From contig NZ_VAUO01000007.1 in assembly GCF_005796105.1 (NCBI RefSeq), positions 241,013 to 305,012 on the forward strand: a stretch of DNA of 64,000 nt, in the 5' to 3' direction. A model generated the notes under the pieces. The model searched no databases and was not told the DNA's origin. It worked only from the letters and a program-made list of their open reading frames with translations. Position 1 is the first letter of the stretch; every line of letters starts with the position of its first letter. The translations under genes and the position numbers were made by a program. Of the stretch, positions 27,799-37,133 are shown piece after piece. The DNA is from Pseudomonas mosselii. GTDB lineage: Bacteria > Pseudomonadota > Gammaproteobacteria > Pseudomonadales > Pseudomonadaceae.

Positions 27799-28392
27799 TC
27801 AGATGCTCCAGCGGGCACTGAGCAGGCGTTCGTTGAGCACGCCCGGTGCGACCGGTTTGGGTCGGCGGGCCAGCGCGCTGTGGAAGGTTTCCAGCGAATC
27901 CAGCAGGCGCTGCTCCAGCGCCGGGGCAAGTTGCGCGGGCGTGCGCCCTTCGCCATAGGCGATCTGGCTGTCGTCGGCGAAGATCCCTTGCAGGGTCTCC
28001 TGCGCCTTGAGTGCCGACAGCACCGGCTTGAGGGCGTAATCCACGGCGAGCATGTGGGCGATGCTGCCGCCAGTGGCGATGGGCAGCACGACCTTGTGCT
28101 CCAGGGCGCGCTCAGGCAGCAGGTCAAGCAGGGTCTTCAGGGCACCGGCGAACGATGCCTTGTACACGGGCGTTGCGACCAGCAGGCCATCGGCCTGGGC
28201 GACCAGTTCATTGAAATGGCGCACCTGCGGGCTGTCGAAGCGCGCGTGGAGCAAATCTTCGGCACTGAACTCGCGCACCTGGAAGGTCACCACCTCCACG
28301 CCACGCTCTTGCAGCCAGTCGCGCGAATGTTCGAGCAACACGCCGGAGCGTGAACGAAGGCTGGGGCTACCACCGACAGAAACAACCAACAT
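27799..28392 (-). CDS. ssuE: NAD(P)H-dependent FMN reductase of the ssu operon
   Basis: 197 aa flavodoxin-like reductase that delivers FMNH2 to SsuD. The flavin-binding pattern VVSVGGSPSLRSRSG at the N-terminus and ATPVYKASFAGALKTLLDLL in the middle are family signatures. It is the first gene of the ssu operon; the AT-rich upstream region (28460-28520) is the probable sulfate-starvation promoter. Confidence 0.94.
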   Translation of the reverse strand: MLVVSVGGSPSLRSRSGVLLEHSRDWLQERGVEVVTFQVREFSAEDLLHARFDSPQVRHFNELVAQADGLLVATPVYKASFAGALKTLLDLLPERALEHKVVLPIATGGSIAHMLAVDYALKPVLSALKAQETLQGIFADDSQIAYGEGRTPAQLAPALEQRLLDSLETFHSALARRPKPVAPGVLNERLLSARWSI

Positions 28393-28454
28393 TGAAAGCG
28401 CTTCCTTCGATTCGTTTGCAGGGCCGCGAGGGGTTGGCCCCGCTGGATGGAACT

Positions 28455-28520
28455 GACATTAACAGCTCATCACATATATCTAGAAATCATATTTTTTCAT
28501 TTGTTTATTCTTTTTTGAGC
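28455..28520 (-). promoter_or_regulatory. AT-rich upstream region of the ssu operon
   Basis: A markedly AT-rich stretch in a GC-rich chromosome, directly upstream of ssuE. Similar AT-rich tracts precede lsfA (29365-29400), tauA (31245-31300) and the first SfnB-like gene (40735-40800). These are candidate CysB-type activation regions; I cannot delimit a specific site. Confidence 0.4.
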
Positions 28521-28590
28521 TATTAGCTGCAAGCTGTAAGCTGCAAGAAAAAGCAGGGCAGCTTGCCGCTTGCCGCTCAACACTTACCGC
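28521..28590. repeat. Short direct repeats AGCTGCAAG / GCTTGCCGC
   Basis: AGCTGCAAG occurs twice within 25 bp (spaced by CTGTA), and is followed by GCTTGCCGCTTGCCGCT, which can pair with it. It forms a hairpin-rich spacer between the ssuE promoter and the lsfA terminator. Confidence 0.45.
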
Positions 28591-28594
28591 TCAA

Positions 28595-28618
28595 AAAAAA
28601 GGCCGTCGAAACGGCCCG
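28595..28618 (-). terminator. Terminator of lsfA
   Basis: GGCCGT-CGAA-ACGGCC stem-loop followed on the minus strand by eight T residues. It lies about 45 bp past the lsfA stop. Confidence 0.9.
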
Positions 28619-28660
28619 AAAATCCCTGCTATGGCTAAGAGCACTACAACGAGGAATACA

Positions 28661-29299
<639 letters not shown>

Positions 29300-29419
29300 G
29301 GAAGCGGCTCCTGTGCTGTGTCTGGCCTGTGTGGGTTCAATGTGCCTGCTTTTGCATTGGAACAAAAAGAATAAATATCGATTTATTTATAACTGAAAGA
29401 CATACAAAATCGCAGACAC

Positions 29420-29446
29420 AAAAAAGCCTCGCACTAGGCGAGGCTC
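29420..29446 (-). terminator. Terminator of the OprD-family porin gene
   Basis: GCCTCGC-CTAGT-GCGAGGC hairpin followed by TTTTTTGTG on the minus strand, just past the porin stop. Confidence 0.9.
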
Positions 29447-29464
29447 TTTGTGTGCGGCTACGAC

Positions 29465-30808
29465 TTACAGGAAGCTGTAAGTGTAGTTCACGATGAAGCG
29501 GGTTTGGTCCTGGTCGCGAGTGAACTCGTTACCCGAACCACCGCTCCCGCGATAGACACCTTGACGCAGACTGAAGCCCAAGCCCTTCAGAGTACCTTCC
29601 TGAATGGTGTAGTCGACACGAGCGTCGCGCTCCCATTCATTGTAGGTGCCTTGACCGGAGCGATAACGAATGTCGTCACCACGCAGGTAGGAAATCGACG
29701 CTTTCAGGCCTGGAATACCCAGACCCGCGAAGTCATACGCATACTGGCCGAAGTTGGTGTTCTCACCAGCACGGGCAAACTGGTTGATCATGCTGTCGGT
29801 GAACAGGTAGAAGCTGGCACCACCTGCACCTTCGGAGGTGCCGCTACCGTTGACCAGGCTACCTTGGTTCAGCCAGACGAAACCGCCGTCATCGCCAACT
29901 TGCTGACGCCCAACCAGGAACGAGTGACCGCCCAGGGTGTAGGTGAACATGGCGGACCAGGTCTTGTTGTCGACCTCGCCAGTGTTCTTCGCGTAGCCAT
30001 TGTTGTTGTTGAAGTTATAGGTCGCGTCATTGCCATTCTTGCCATCGCTGCTGCTATCGAAGTAGCGCAGGTCGGTCTTGAACGACTGGTTGTCAGCGAT
30101 CTTGAAGACATGGGTCGCACCCAGGAAGTGCTGCTTGTAGAAGTCTTCCAGGTTCGAGTAGTAGTACTGCAGGGTCAGGTCTGGAGTGAGCTTGTAGTCC
30201 AGGCCGCCGTAGCGGAACTTGTTACTTTCGGCAGTAGCACCGTTCACCGACAGGCCGGTACGGTTGCTCGAAGCGCGACCCATTGCGTGGGTCAGCTGAC
30301 CGGCGTTGATGGTCAGGTTGTCGATTTCTTTCGAGCTGATGGTGCCGCCTTCGAAGGTCTGCGGCAGCAGGCGACCATCGTTGGAAACCAGAATTGGCAG
30401 GTTCGGCGCGAGTGCGCTACCGAAGTGAGCCTCGGTCTTCGAGAAGCGAGCCTTGGCATTGGCACCGAAGCGAGCCCACTGATTGGCCGAGCCTTTGCCG
30501 TCATCCGGGAAGAAACCACCTTTGTGGTAACCCTGGCCACCATCCAGATGAATACCCCACAGCGCCTGCGCGTCAACGCCAAAGCCTACAGTGCCTTGAG
30601 TGAAGCCGGAGATGTAGTCGACTTTGAAGCCTTGACCGCTTTCGCGCTGGTCACGACGCGGGGTCGCCGGGCTTTCACGGACGTTGTTGTCGAAATACAT
30701 GGTGCGCGAGCTCAGGGACAGCTTGCTGTCCTCGATGAAACCGGCAGCGCCTGCTTGTTGGGCGAGAACCCCCAGTGCCACGGCCAGGGCCAGGCTGGAC
30801 TTGTACAT
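29465..30808 (-). CDS. OprD-family outer-membrane porin (OprE-like)
   Basis: 447 aa with a clear signal peptide (MYKSSLALAVALGVLAQQAGA). The mature protein begins AGFIEDSKLSLSSRTMYFDN, the typical OprD-family N-terminus, and ends in the aromatic beta-signal YTYSFL. Alternating beta-strand character and GTFNEWERD-like loops support an 18-stranded substrate-specific porin. A very good ribosome-binding site (GAGGAG) is present. Position between the ssu and tau operons suggests uptake of organosulfur compounds, but OprE-type porins have other roles, so the substrate is open. Confidence 0.9.
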   Translation of the reverse strand: MYKSSLALAVALGVLAQQAGAAGFIEDSKLSLSSRTMYFDNNVRESPATPRRDQRESGQGFKVDYISGFTQGTVGFGVDAQALWGIHLDGGQGYHKGGFFPDDGKGSANQWARFGANAKARFSKTEAHFGSALAPNLPILVSNDGRLLPQTFEGGTISSKEIDNLTINAGQLTHAMGRASSNRTGLSVNGATAESNKFRYGGLDYKLTPDLTLQYYYSNLEDFYKQHFLGATHVFKIADNQSFKTDLRYFDSSSDGKNGNDATYNFNNNNGYAKNTGEVDNKTWSAMFTYTLGGHSFLVGRQQVGDDGGFVWLNQGSLVNGSGTSEGAGGASFYLFTDSMINQFARAGENTNFGQYAYDFAGLGIPGLKASISYLRGDDIRYRSGQGTYNEWERDARVDYTIQEGTLKGLGFSLRQGVYRGSGGSGNEFTRDQDQTRFIVNYTYSFL

Positions 30809-31332
30809 GCTTTGCTCCTCTACGTTCTAATTTTTGTGCGTCTCAAGCGGCAGGATCTGAGCCCCACTCACCCGGATTGGCGATTTGGACCAAAGCGTGA
30901 CTTGTTAGTCAACCGCTGACGGTCGAAACACGACCTTGGTCTAAGCCGCCACCTGCGCTACAGGATAATGACAATCCTATAAATCCAAAATGACCGTTTT
31001 ATGAATCTGTAAGACTATTACGGAATAACTTTGGAACCTTTACTGCCTAAAGTTGTATCGACGTGGCCAATCATACCTTTAGGTTATGTAAAAACGTTTG
31101 CCTCCCGTCAACGCCCCGCGCTCGGCCTTGAGCAGGGCGCGAGAGACTAGCAGGTTCGCCGGGATATGCCACCGCAAGAGATCGGATGACCGACAAAGCC
31201 CACCGGCAACCGCGCGCCCGACACGCGCACCGATTGGCTTTAAGCTAATGCAAAAAAGTTATTTATTTTAGATTTCTTAGATCATTTAGCCTTCTCGTCA
31301 ACCCACCCCTAGTGCCTGACGAGAGGTTCACC
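30809..31332. promoter_or_regulatory. Divergent promoter region of the porin and tau genes
   Basis: 524 bp without a gene. The half near the porin is AT-rich with candidate promoter sequences (around 30960-31090). The half near tauA contains AAAAAAGTTATTTATTTTAG just upstream of tauA, likely the sulfur-controlled promoter. I found no clear palindromic operator. Confidence 0.45.
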
Positions 31333-32304
31333 ATGATCCCGCACGCTCCGCTGCGCCTGTTCGCCGCCCTGACCCTCGCCAGCACCAGCTGGTTCGCCCA
31401 GGCCGCCGATTTGACCGTCGCTTACCAGACCACCGTCGACCCCGCCAAGGTTGCCCAGGTGGACGGTGACTACGAGAAAGCCAGCAAGGCCAGCATCGAC
31501 TGGCGCAAGTTCGACAACGGCGCCGACGTGATCACCGCCGTTGCCAGCGGCGACGTACAGATCGGCTACCTAGGCTCCAGCCCCCTGGCCGCCGCCGCTA
31601 CCCGCAAGCTGCCCGTCGAGACCTTCCTCATTGCCACCCAGATCGGGGCCGGCGAGGCGCTGGTGGCGCGTGACAGCATCAAGACCCCGCAGGACCTGAT
31701 CGGCAAGAAAGTCGCCGTGCCCTTCGTTTCCACCGGCCACTACAGCCTGCTGGCCGCGCTCAAGGCATGGAACATCGACCCCGCCAAGGTGCAGATCCTC
31801 AACCTGGCGCCACCAGCGATCATTGCCGCCTGGAAGCGCGGCGACATCGACGCCACCTACGTTTGGGACCCCGCCCTGGGCGTGGCCAAGGAAAACGGCA
31901 AGGTGCTGATCACCTCCGGCGAGCTGGCCAAGAAAGGCGCCCCTACCTTCGATGCCTGGATCGTGCGCAAGGACTTCGCCGCCAAGCACCCCGACGTGGT
32001 CAAGGCCTTCGCCAAGGTGACCCTGGACGCCTACGCCGACTACCGCAAGGACCCGAACGCCTGGCTGGCCAACCCAGACAACGTCGCCAAGCTGGCCAAG
32101 CTGTCCGGCGCCAAGCCGGCTGACATTCCGGTACTGCTGCAAGGCAACGTGTACCCACTGGCCGCCGATCAGGCCAGCGCCCTCGGCGCCCCGACCACCC
32201 AGGCGCTGACCGACACCGCCACCTTCCTCAAGCAACAGGGCAAGGTCGATTCGGTCCTGCCGGACTACTCGCCCTACGTCAGCAAGCAATACCTGCCCAA
32301 CTAA
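31333..32304 (+). CDS. tauA: Taurine ABC transporter substrate-binding protein
   Basis: 323 aa from the ATG at 31333, with GAGG upstream. Signal peptide up to about residue 24 (FAQA), then ADLTVAYQTTVDPAKVAQVD as in TauA. GYLGSSPLAAAATR and VPFVSTGHYSLLAALKAWNI are characteristic of the family. It delivers taurine to TauBC. First gene of tauABCD. Confidence 0.93.
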   Translation: MIPHAPLRLFAALTLASTSWFAQAADLTVAYQTTVDPAKVAQVDGDYEKASKASIDWRKFDNGADVITAVASGDVQIGYLGSSPLAAAATRKLPVETFLIATQIGAGEALVARDSIKTPQDLIGKKVAVPFVSTGHYSLLAALKAWNIDPAKVQILNLAPPAIIAAWKRGDIDATYVWDPALGVAKENGKVLITSGELAKKGAPTFDAWIVRKDFAAKHPDVVKAFAKVTLDAYADYRKDPNAWLANPDNVAKLAKLSGAKPADIPVLLQGNVYPLAADQASALGAPTTQALTDTATFLKQQGKVDSVLPDYSPYVSKQYLPN

Positions 32305-32328
32305 GCCTCGCAGCGACCGGAGCCCGTC

Positions 32329-33117
32329 ATGGCCTTGCTCGAACTGGAGCGCATCAGCGCACAGTACCCCGGCGCCAGTACCCCAGTGCTGGCCGACATC
32401 AACCTTTCGTTGGGACCACGCCAACTGCTGGTGGCCCTCGGGCCTTCCGGCAGCGGCAAGACCTCGTTGCTCAACCTGATCGCCGGTTTCGTCGCCCCCA
32501 GCGGCGGACGCATCACCCTCGACGGCGTACCAGTGCAAGGGCCGGGCGCCGAGCGTGGCGTGGTGTTCCAGGACGATGCCTTGCTGCCCTGGCAAGACGT
32601 GCTGGGCAACGTCGCCTTCGGCCTGGCACTGGCCGGCGTGCCGCGCGCCCAGCGTGAGGCCAAGGCCCGCGAGATGCTCGCGCTGGTCGACCTCGAAGGC
32701 TTCGCCACGCGGCACATCTGGCAGCTCTCGGGTGGGCAGAAACAGCGCGTGGGCCTGGCCCGGGCGCTGGCCGCCGACCCGCGTGTGCTGCTGATGGACG
32801 AACCGTTCGGCGCCCTCGACGCCTTTACCCGCGAGCAGATGCAGCAATTGCTGCTGCAAGTCTGGCAGCGTACGGCCAAGCCTGTGTTCCTGATCACCCA
32901 CGACATCGAAGAAGCGGTGTTCCTGGCCAGCGAACTGGTGTTGCTGGCACCTAACCCCGGGCGCGTGGTCGAGCGTCTGCAACTGGACTTCGGCCAGCGC
33001 TACGCCGCTGGCGAGCCCGCCCGGGCGATCAAGTCCGACCCGCGTTTCATCGAAACCCGCGAGCACGTGCTGGCCCGCGTGTTTTCCCAACGGCAAAGCC
33101 AGCAGGAGCCCGCATGA
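32329..33117 (+). CDS. tauB: Taurine ABC transporter ATP-binding subunit
   Basis: 262 aa ABC ATPase: Walker A GPSGSGKTSLLN, Q-loop VFQDDALLPWQ, signature LSGGQKQRVGLARAL, Walker B LLMDEPFGALD, switch His in LITHDIEEA. It drives taurine import with TauA and TauC. The stop overlaps the tauC start by four bases. Confidence 0.93.
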   Translation: MALLELERISAQYPGASTPVLADINLSLGPRQLLVALGPSGSGKTSLLNLIAGFVAPSGGRITLDGVPVQGPGAERGVVFQDDALLPWQDVLGNVAFGLALAGVPRAQREAKAREMLALVDLEGFATRHIWQLSGGQKQRVGLARALAADPRVLLMDEPFGALDAFTREQMQQLLLQVWQRTAKPVFLITHDIEEAVFLASELVLLAPNPGRVVERLQLDFGQRYAAGEPARAIKSDPRFIETREHVLARVFSQRQSQQEPA

Positions 33118-33953
33118 GCAGCCTGGACCTGCCGGTCGCCGGCAAGCGCGATACCCATTCCCGCCCCACCCTGAAGGTGCGCCGCCACCTGCCTACGCGG
33201 TGGATCAGCGCACTGACCCTGGCCGCGCTAGTGTCGGCTTGGTGGCTGGTGACCGCTGCCGGCTGGATCGAACCGCTGTTTCTACCCTCGCCCGCCGACA
33301 TCGCCAGCAAGGGCTGGACCCTGCTGACCCAAGGCTACATGGACGCCAGCCTCTGGCAGCACCTTGGCGCAAGCCTGGGCCGCATCGGCCTAGCGTTGGT
33401 GGCCGCGACCCTCAGCGCCATCCCGGTGGGCATCGCCATCGGCTACAACCGCGTGGCGCGCGGCATTCTCGACCCGCTGATCGAGTTCTACCGGCCGATC
33501 CCGCCGCTGGCCTACCTGCCGCTGATCGTGATCTGGTGCGGCATCGGCGAGCTGTCGAAGGTACTGCTGATTTATCTCGCGATCTTCGCCCCGGTCGCCA
33601 TCGCCACCGCCACCGGCGTGCGCACCGTCGACCCGGCCAAGCTGCGCGCGGCGCAGTCGCTGGGGGCAAGCAAGGCCCAGTTGATTCGCCACGTGATCCT
33701 GCCCAGCGCCCTGCCCGACATCCTCACGGGCATCCGCATCGGCCTGGGGGTGGGTTGGTCGACGCTGGTGGCCGCCGAATTGATCGCCGCCACCAGCGGC
33801 CTGGGCTTCATGGTGCAGTCGGCGGCGCAGTTTCTGGTCACCGACGTGGTGGTGCTGGGGATCCTGCTCATCGCCTTGATCGCCTTTGCCCTGGAAATGG
33901 GCCTGCGCGCGCTGCAACGCAAGCTGGTGCCCTGGCACGGGCAAAGCCACTGA
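33114..33953 (+). CDS. tauC: Taurine ABC transporter permease
   Basis: 279 aa inner-membrane protein with about six helices, the first at WISALTLAALVSAWWLV. The EAA-type loop is at VDPAKLRAAQSLGASKAQLI, followed by ILPSALPDILTGIRIGLGVG. It starts inside tauB (ATGA) and is followed by a REP hairpin before tauD. Confidence 0.93.
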   Translation: MSSLDLPVAGKRDTHSRPTLKVRRHLPTRWISALTLAALVSAWWLVTAAGWIEPLFLPSPADIASKGWTLLTQGYMDASLWQHLGASLGRIGLALVAATLSAIPVGIAIGYNRVARGILDPLIEFYRPIPPLAYLPLIVIWCGIGELSKVLLIYLAIFAPVAIATATGVRTVDPAKLRAAQSLGASKAQLIRHVILPSALPDILTGIRIGLGVGWSTLVAAELIAATSGLGFMVQSAAQFLVTDVVVLGILLIALIAFALEMGLRALQRKLVPWHGQSH

Positions 33954-33969
33954 GCCTTTTCACGACCAA

Positions 33970-33998
33970 TGTAGGAGCGGCCTCGTGCCGCTCCTACA
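33970..33998. repeat. REP hairpin between tauC and tauD
   Basis: Perfect TGTAGGAGCGGC / GCCGCTCCTACA arms of 12 bases with a five-base loop, inside the tau operon. It could stabilise the tauABC transcript or separate the tauD mRNA level from it. Confidence 0.8.
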
Positions 33999-34029
33999 CG
34001 GATCTGCACAACTTCATACGAGACCGACC

Positions 34030-34863
34030 ATGAGCCTGACCATCACCCCCCTCAGCCCGGCCCTCGGCGCGCAGATCAGCGGCGTGGACCTCAGCCGCCA
34101 GATCACCGCCGAGCAGCGTGACGCCATCGAGCAGGCGTTGCTCCAGCATCAGGTACTGTTCTTGCGCGACCAGCCGATCACCCCCGAGCAGCAGGCCCGT
34201 TTCGCCGCCCGCTTCGGTGACCTGCATATCCACCCGATCTACCCCAACGTGCCGGACACGCCACAGGTGCTGATCCTCGACACCGCAGTCACCGACGTGC
34301 GCGACAACGCCGTCTGGCATACCGATGTGACCTTCCTGCCGACCCCGGCGCTGGGCGCGGTGCTGAGCGCCAAGCAACTGCCGGCGTATGGCGGCGATAC
34401 CCTGTGGGCCAGCGGCATCGCAGCGTTCGAGGCGTTGTCGGCGCCGTTGCGCGGGCTGCTCGACGGGCTCACCGCTACCCACGACTTCACCAAGTCGTTC
34501 CCGCTGGAGCGCTTCGGCAGCACTCCCGAAGACCTCGCGCGCTGGGAGGCCACCCGACGCAACAATCCGCCACTGTCACACCCGGTAGTGCGCACCCATC
34601 CGGTCAGCGGGCGCAAGGCGCTGTTCGTCAACGAAGGGTTCACCACGCGCATCAATGAACTGAGCGAGCTGGAAGGCGAGGCCTTGCTCAAACTGCTGTT
34701 CGCCCATGCCACTCGGCCGGAGTTCAGTATCCGCTGGCGTTGGCAGGAGAACGACGTGGCGTTCTGGGACAACCGCGTGACCCAGCATTTCGCGGTGGAT
34801 GACTATCGGCCGAACCGGCGCGTGATGCACCGGGCGACCATTCTGGGAGATGCACCTTTCTAA
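34030..34863 (+). CDS. tauD: Taurine dioxygenase
   Basis: 277 aa Fe(II)/2-oxoglutarate-dependent dioxygenase that oxidises taurine to aminoacetaldehyde and sulfite. The metal triad is seen: H97 and D99 in VWHTDVTF, and H253 in NRVTQHFAVDDY. The C-terminal Arg for 2-oxoglutarate lies in RRVMHRATILGD. The ATG at 34030 begins MSLTITPLSPALGAQISGVD, the normal family start. Last gene of the tau cluster. Confidence 0.94.
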   Translation: MSLTITPLSPALGAQISGVDLSRQITAEQRDAIEQALLQHQVLFLRDQPITPEQQARFAARFGDLHIHPIYPNVPDTPQVLILDTAVTDVRDNAVWHTDVTFLPTPALGAVLSAKQLPAYGGDTLWASGIAAFEALSAPLRGLLDGLTATHDFTKSFPLERFGSTPEDLARWEATRRNNPPLSHPVVRTHPVSGRKALFVNEGFTTRINELSELEGEALLKLLFAHATRPEFSIRWRWQENDVAFWDNRVTQHFAVDDYRPNRRVMHRATILGDAPF

Positions 34864-34883
34864 AGTGCTTTCCTGCACTGGCC

Positions 34884-34907
34884 TCTTCGCGGGCTTGCCC
34901 GCGAAGA
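34884..34907. terminator. Hairpin between convergent tauD and betT
   Basis: TCTTCGCGGGC / GCCCGCGAAGA, 11-base arms with a two-base centre. A REP-like palindrome in the right place to end both transcripts. Confidence 0.6.
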
Positions 34908-34920
34908 ATCCAACGACTAT

Positions 34921-36924
34921 CTACCTGACCAGATGCAGGAACTGCATGTGCCGCTCGTACTGGTCGAGGATGTCATTGATGATCTGCTCCTTGCTGTAGC
35001 CCACCAGGTCGTAGTTCTGGCTGCCTTCAGACAGATGCACCTCGGCCCGGTAATAGCGCCGGTTCTTCAGCTCCTGGGTGCCCAATCCACCCAAGGCGAA
35101 TGACGGGGTGAAGTACCCACGCATCTGCACCTGGTAGATGAACGGCTGCTCTTCGCCATGCCCGACCTTGAGACTGACATTGTCATGGCTCGGGTCGTCC
35201 TGGGTCACCAGCACCAGCCCCTTCTGCTCGAACACCTCACGCACATCGGCAATCGCCGGGCGCACCACGTCGTCCATGAAACGGTACACCTCGTCGCGTG
35301 ACGGGAAGTGCACCGCCTGGCTCAGGCGCTGGCGCCAGCCGCCACGACCACGGCGCGACTGGGCGAACGGTGCCAGCGAGTGCATCTGCGCAATCTGCCG
35401 CTGGCCCTCCAGGTAGAAGGCCTTGTGCAGCCCCCACATCATGCACAGCAGGATCAGCGAGAACGGCAGCGAAGTCAGCACCACCGCCGACTTGAGCGAG
35501 TCGATACTGCCGGCGAACAGTAAGCCGCTGGTGATCAGCGCGGTCATCGCGCCCCAGAAGATGCGCAGCCAGTTCGGCCCGTCTTCATCGGCCCCACCGC
35601 CTTTGGCCGAGAGCGTCGACAGCACCACCGTGCCGGAGTCGGCGGAGGTGACGAAGAACACGAAGCTGATGAACACCGTCACAGCAATCACCGTCTTGCT
35701 CCACGGGTAGGTTTCCAGCAGCAGGTACAGGCTCATCGACGGGTTATCCAGAGCCGACTGGCCCAGCGCCGCCATGCCATGGTTGATCACCTGGTCCAGG
35801 GCGCTGTTACCGAAGATCGACATCCACGCCAGGGTGAAGCCCAACGGAATCAGCAGCACGCCGAAGACGAACTCGCGGATGGTGCGCCCACGCGAGATAC
35901 GCGCGATGAATAGCCCCACGAACGGCGCCCAGGCAATCCACCAAGCCCAGTAGAACACCGTCCAGCCGCCCAGCCAGTCGCGGTTCTCGCCATAGGCGTA
36001 CACGTCGAAGCTCTTGCGTGGCAGCGCGCCGAGGTAGTCGCCAAGGTTCTGGATCAGGGTGTTGAACAGGTGCTGGGTGGGCCCCGCGAACAGCACGAAC
36101 AGCAGCAACGCGCAGGCCAGAAACAGGTTGATGTCGCTCATCACCCGCACGCCCTTCTCGACCCCGGCCACTGCCACGGCCACCGCCGCGCCCATCATCA
36201 AGGTGATCAGAATCACCTGCACCCACTGGCTGTGGCTAATGCCGAAAAGGTAATCCAGGCCGGCGTTCAGGTGCAGCACACCAAAGCCCATGTCCGCGCC
36301 CAGCCCGAACACCGTGGCGATGATGCCGAAGCCATCCACCGCGTAGCCAATCGGCCCGTTGATGCGCTTGCCGATCAGCGGATACAGCGCCGAGCGCAGC
36401 GCCAGTGGCAGGTTGTGGCGATAGGCGAAGTAGGCCAGCGCCATGCCGACGAAGGCGAACACGCCCCAGCCATGCAGGCCCCAATGCAGAAACAGGATCT
36501 GCATCGCCTGACGCCCGGCCTCAGCCGTGCCCGCCTCGCCCTGGGGCGGCTGGAGCATATGGGTGAGCGGCTCGGAAACACAGAAGAAGAACAACGTGAT
36601 GCTGATGCCAGCGGCGAACAGCATGCCGGCCCAGGACAGGTAGCTGAACTCGGGTTCGTCATGATCGGCGCCGAGTTTGATCTTGCCGTAGCCCGACAGC
36701 GCGGTGACCACCACGAACACCAGGTACAAGGTCATGGCCAGCATGTAGTACCAGCCGACCGTGTTGGCCGCCCAGTTCTGCGCCGCCAGCAGCCACTCGC
36801 CGGAGGCTTGCGGGAAGGCGATGACCACTAGGCCGAACAGCAGGATGAAGGTTGCCGCGAAGTAGAACACCGGAGGGTTCATGCGGATCTTGCCATTGGC
36901 AAGGACAGGGGTCGGTGCACTCAT
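34921..36924 (-). CDS. betT: BCCT-family choline/betaine transporter (BetT-like)
   Basis: 667 aa sodium- or proton-coupled transporter of the betaine/choline/carnitine family. About 12 transmembrane helices span residues 15-500; the BCCT core GWTVFYWAWWIAWAPFVGLF, then IARISRGRTIREF, is intact. A long cytoplasmic C-terminal tail (about 500-667), as in BetT-type transporters with osmosensory tails, ends in ILDQYERHMQFLHLV. The substrate could be choline or another quaternary amine; in this sulfur-rich neighbourhood a sulfonium or sulfonate analogue is conceivable. Confidence 0.88.
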   Translation of the reverse strand: MSAPTPVLANGKIRMNPPVFYFAATFILLFGLVVIAFPQASGEWLLAAQNWAANTVGWYYMLAMTLYLVFVVVTALSGYGKIKLGADHDEPEFSYLSWAGMLFAAGISITLFFFCVSEPLTHMLQPPQGEAGTAEAGRQAMQILFLHWGLHGWGVFAFVGMALAYFAYRHNLPLALRSALYPLIGKRINGPIGYAVDGFGIIATVFGLGADMGFGVLHLNAGLDYLFGISHSQWVQVILITLMMGAAVAVAVAGVEKGVRVMSDINLFLACALLLFVLFAGPTQHLFNTLIQNLGDYLGALPRKSFDVYAYGENRDWLGGWTVFYWAWWIAWAPFVGLFIARISRGRTIREFVFGVLLIPLGFTLAWMSIFGNSALDQVINHGMAALGQSALDNPSMSLYLLLETYPWSKTVIAVTVFISFVFFVTSADSGTVVLSTLSAKGGGADEDGPNWLRIFWGAMTALITSGLLFAGSIDSLKSAVVLTSLPFSLILLCMMWGLHKAFYLEGQRQIAQMHSLAPFAQSRRGRGGWRQRLSQAVHFPSRDEVYRFMDDVVRPAIADVREVFEQKGLVLVTQDDPSHDNVSLKVGHGEEQPFIYQVQMRGYFTPSFALGGLGTQELKNRRYYRAEVHLSEGSQNYDLVGYSKEQIINDILDQYERHMQFLHLVR

Positions 36925-37023
36925 CGGCGGCGCACCTCGTCGAAGGACGTGAGGTTCGGATTGAACGGGTTCAGCAAAGGCGATTCCTCCTTTTGAACAC
37001 CGGCAATGGACCAGCGTTTTTCG

Positions 37024-37039
37024 TTGAACAAGCGTTCAA
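37024..37039. promoter_or_regulatory. BetI-like operator candidate upstream of betT
   Basis: Perfect palindrome TTGAAC-AAGC-GTTCAA about 100 bp upstream of the betT start. It resembles the half-site spacing of known BetI operators (TTGA...GTTCAA). No betI gene is in the window. Confidence 0.45.
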
Positions 37040-37133
37040 GTTAAACATGGAATGGATTTCAATGCGAACCGGGGCGCTGATCGGCACCCGCCAGTACCAG
37101 CCTCTTGGCGGTACTGGCGCCCCATGATTCAGG

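Noticed and set aside
28521..28590. Small RNA gene
   Set aside because: The repeats can fold, but there is no separate promoter and terminator arrangement other than that of lsfA.
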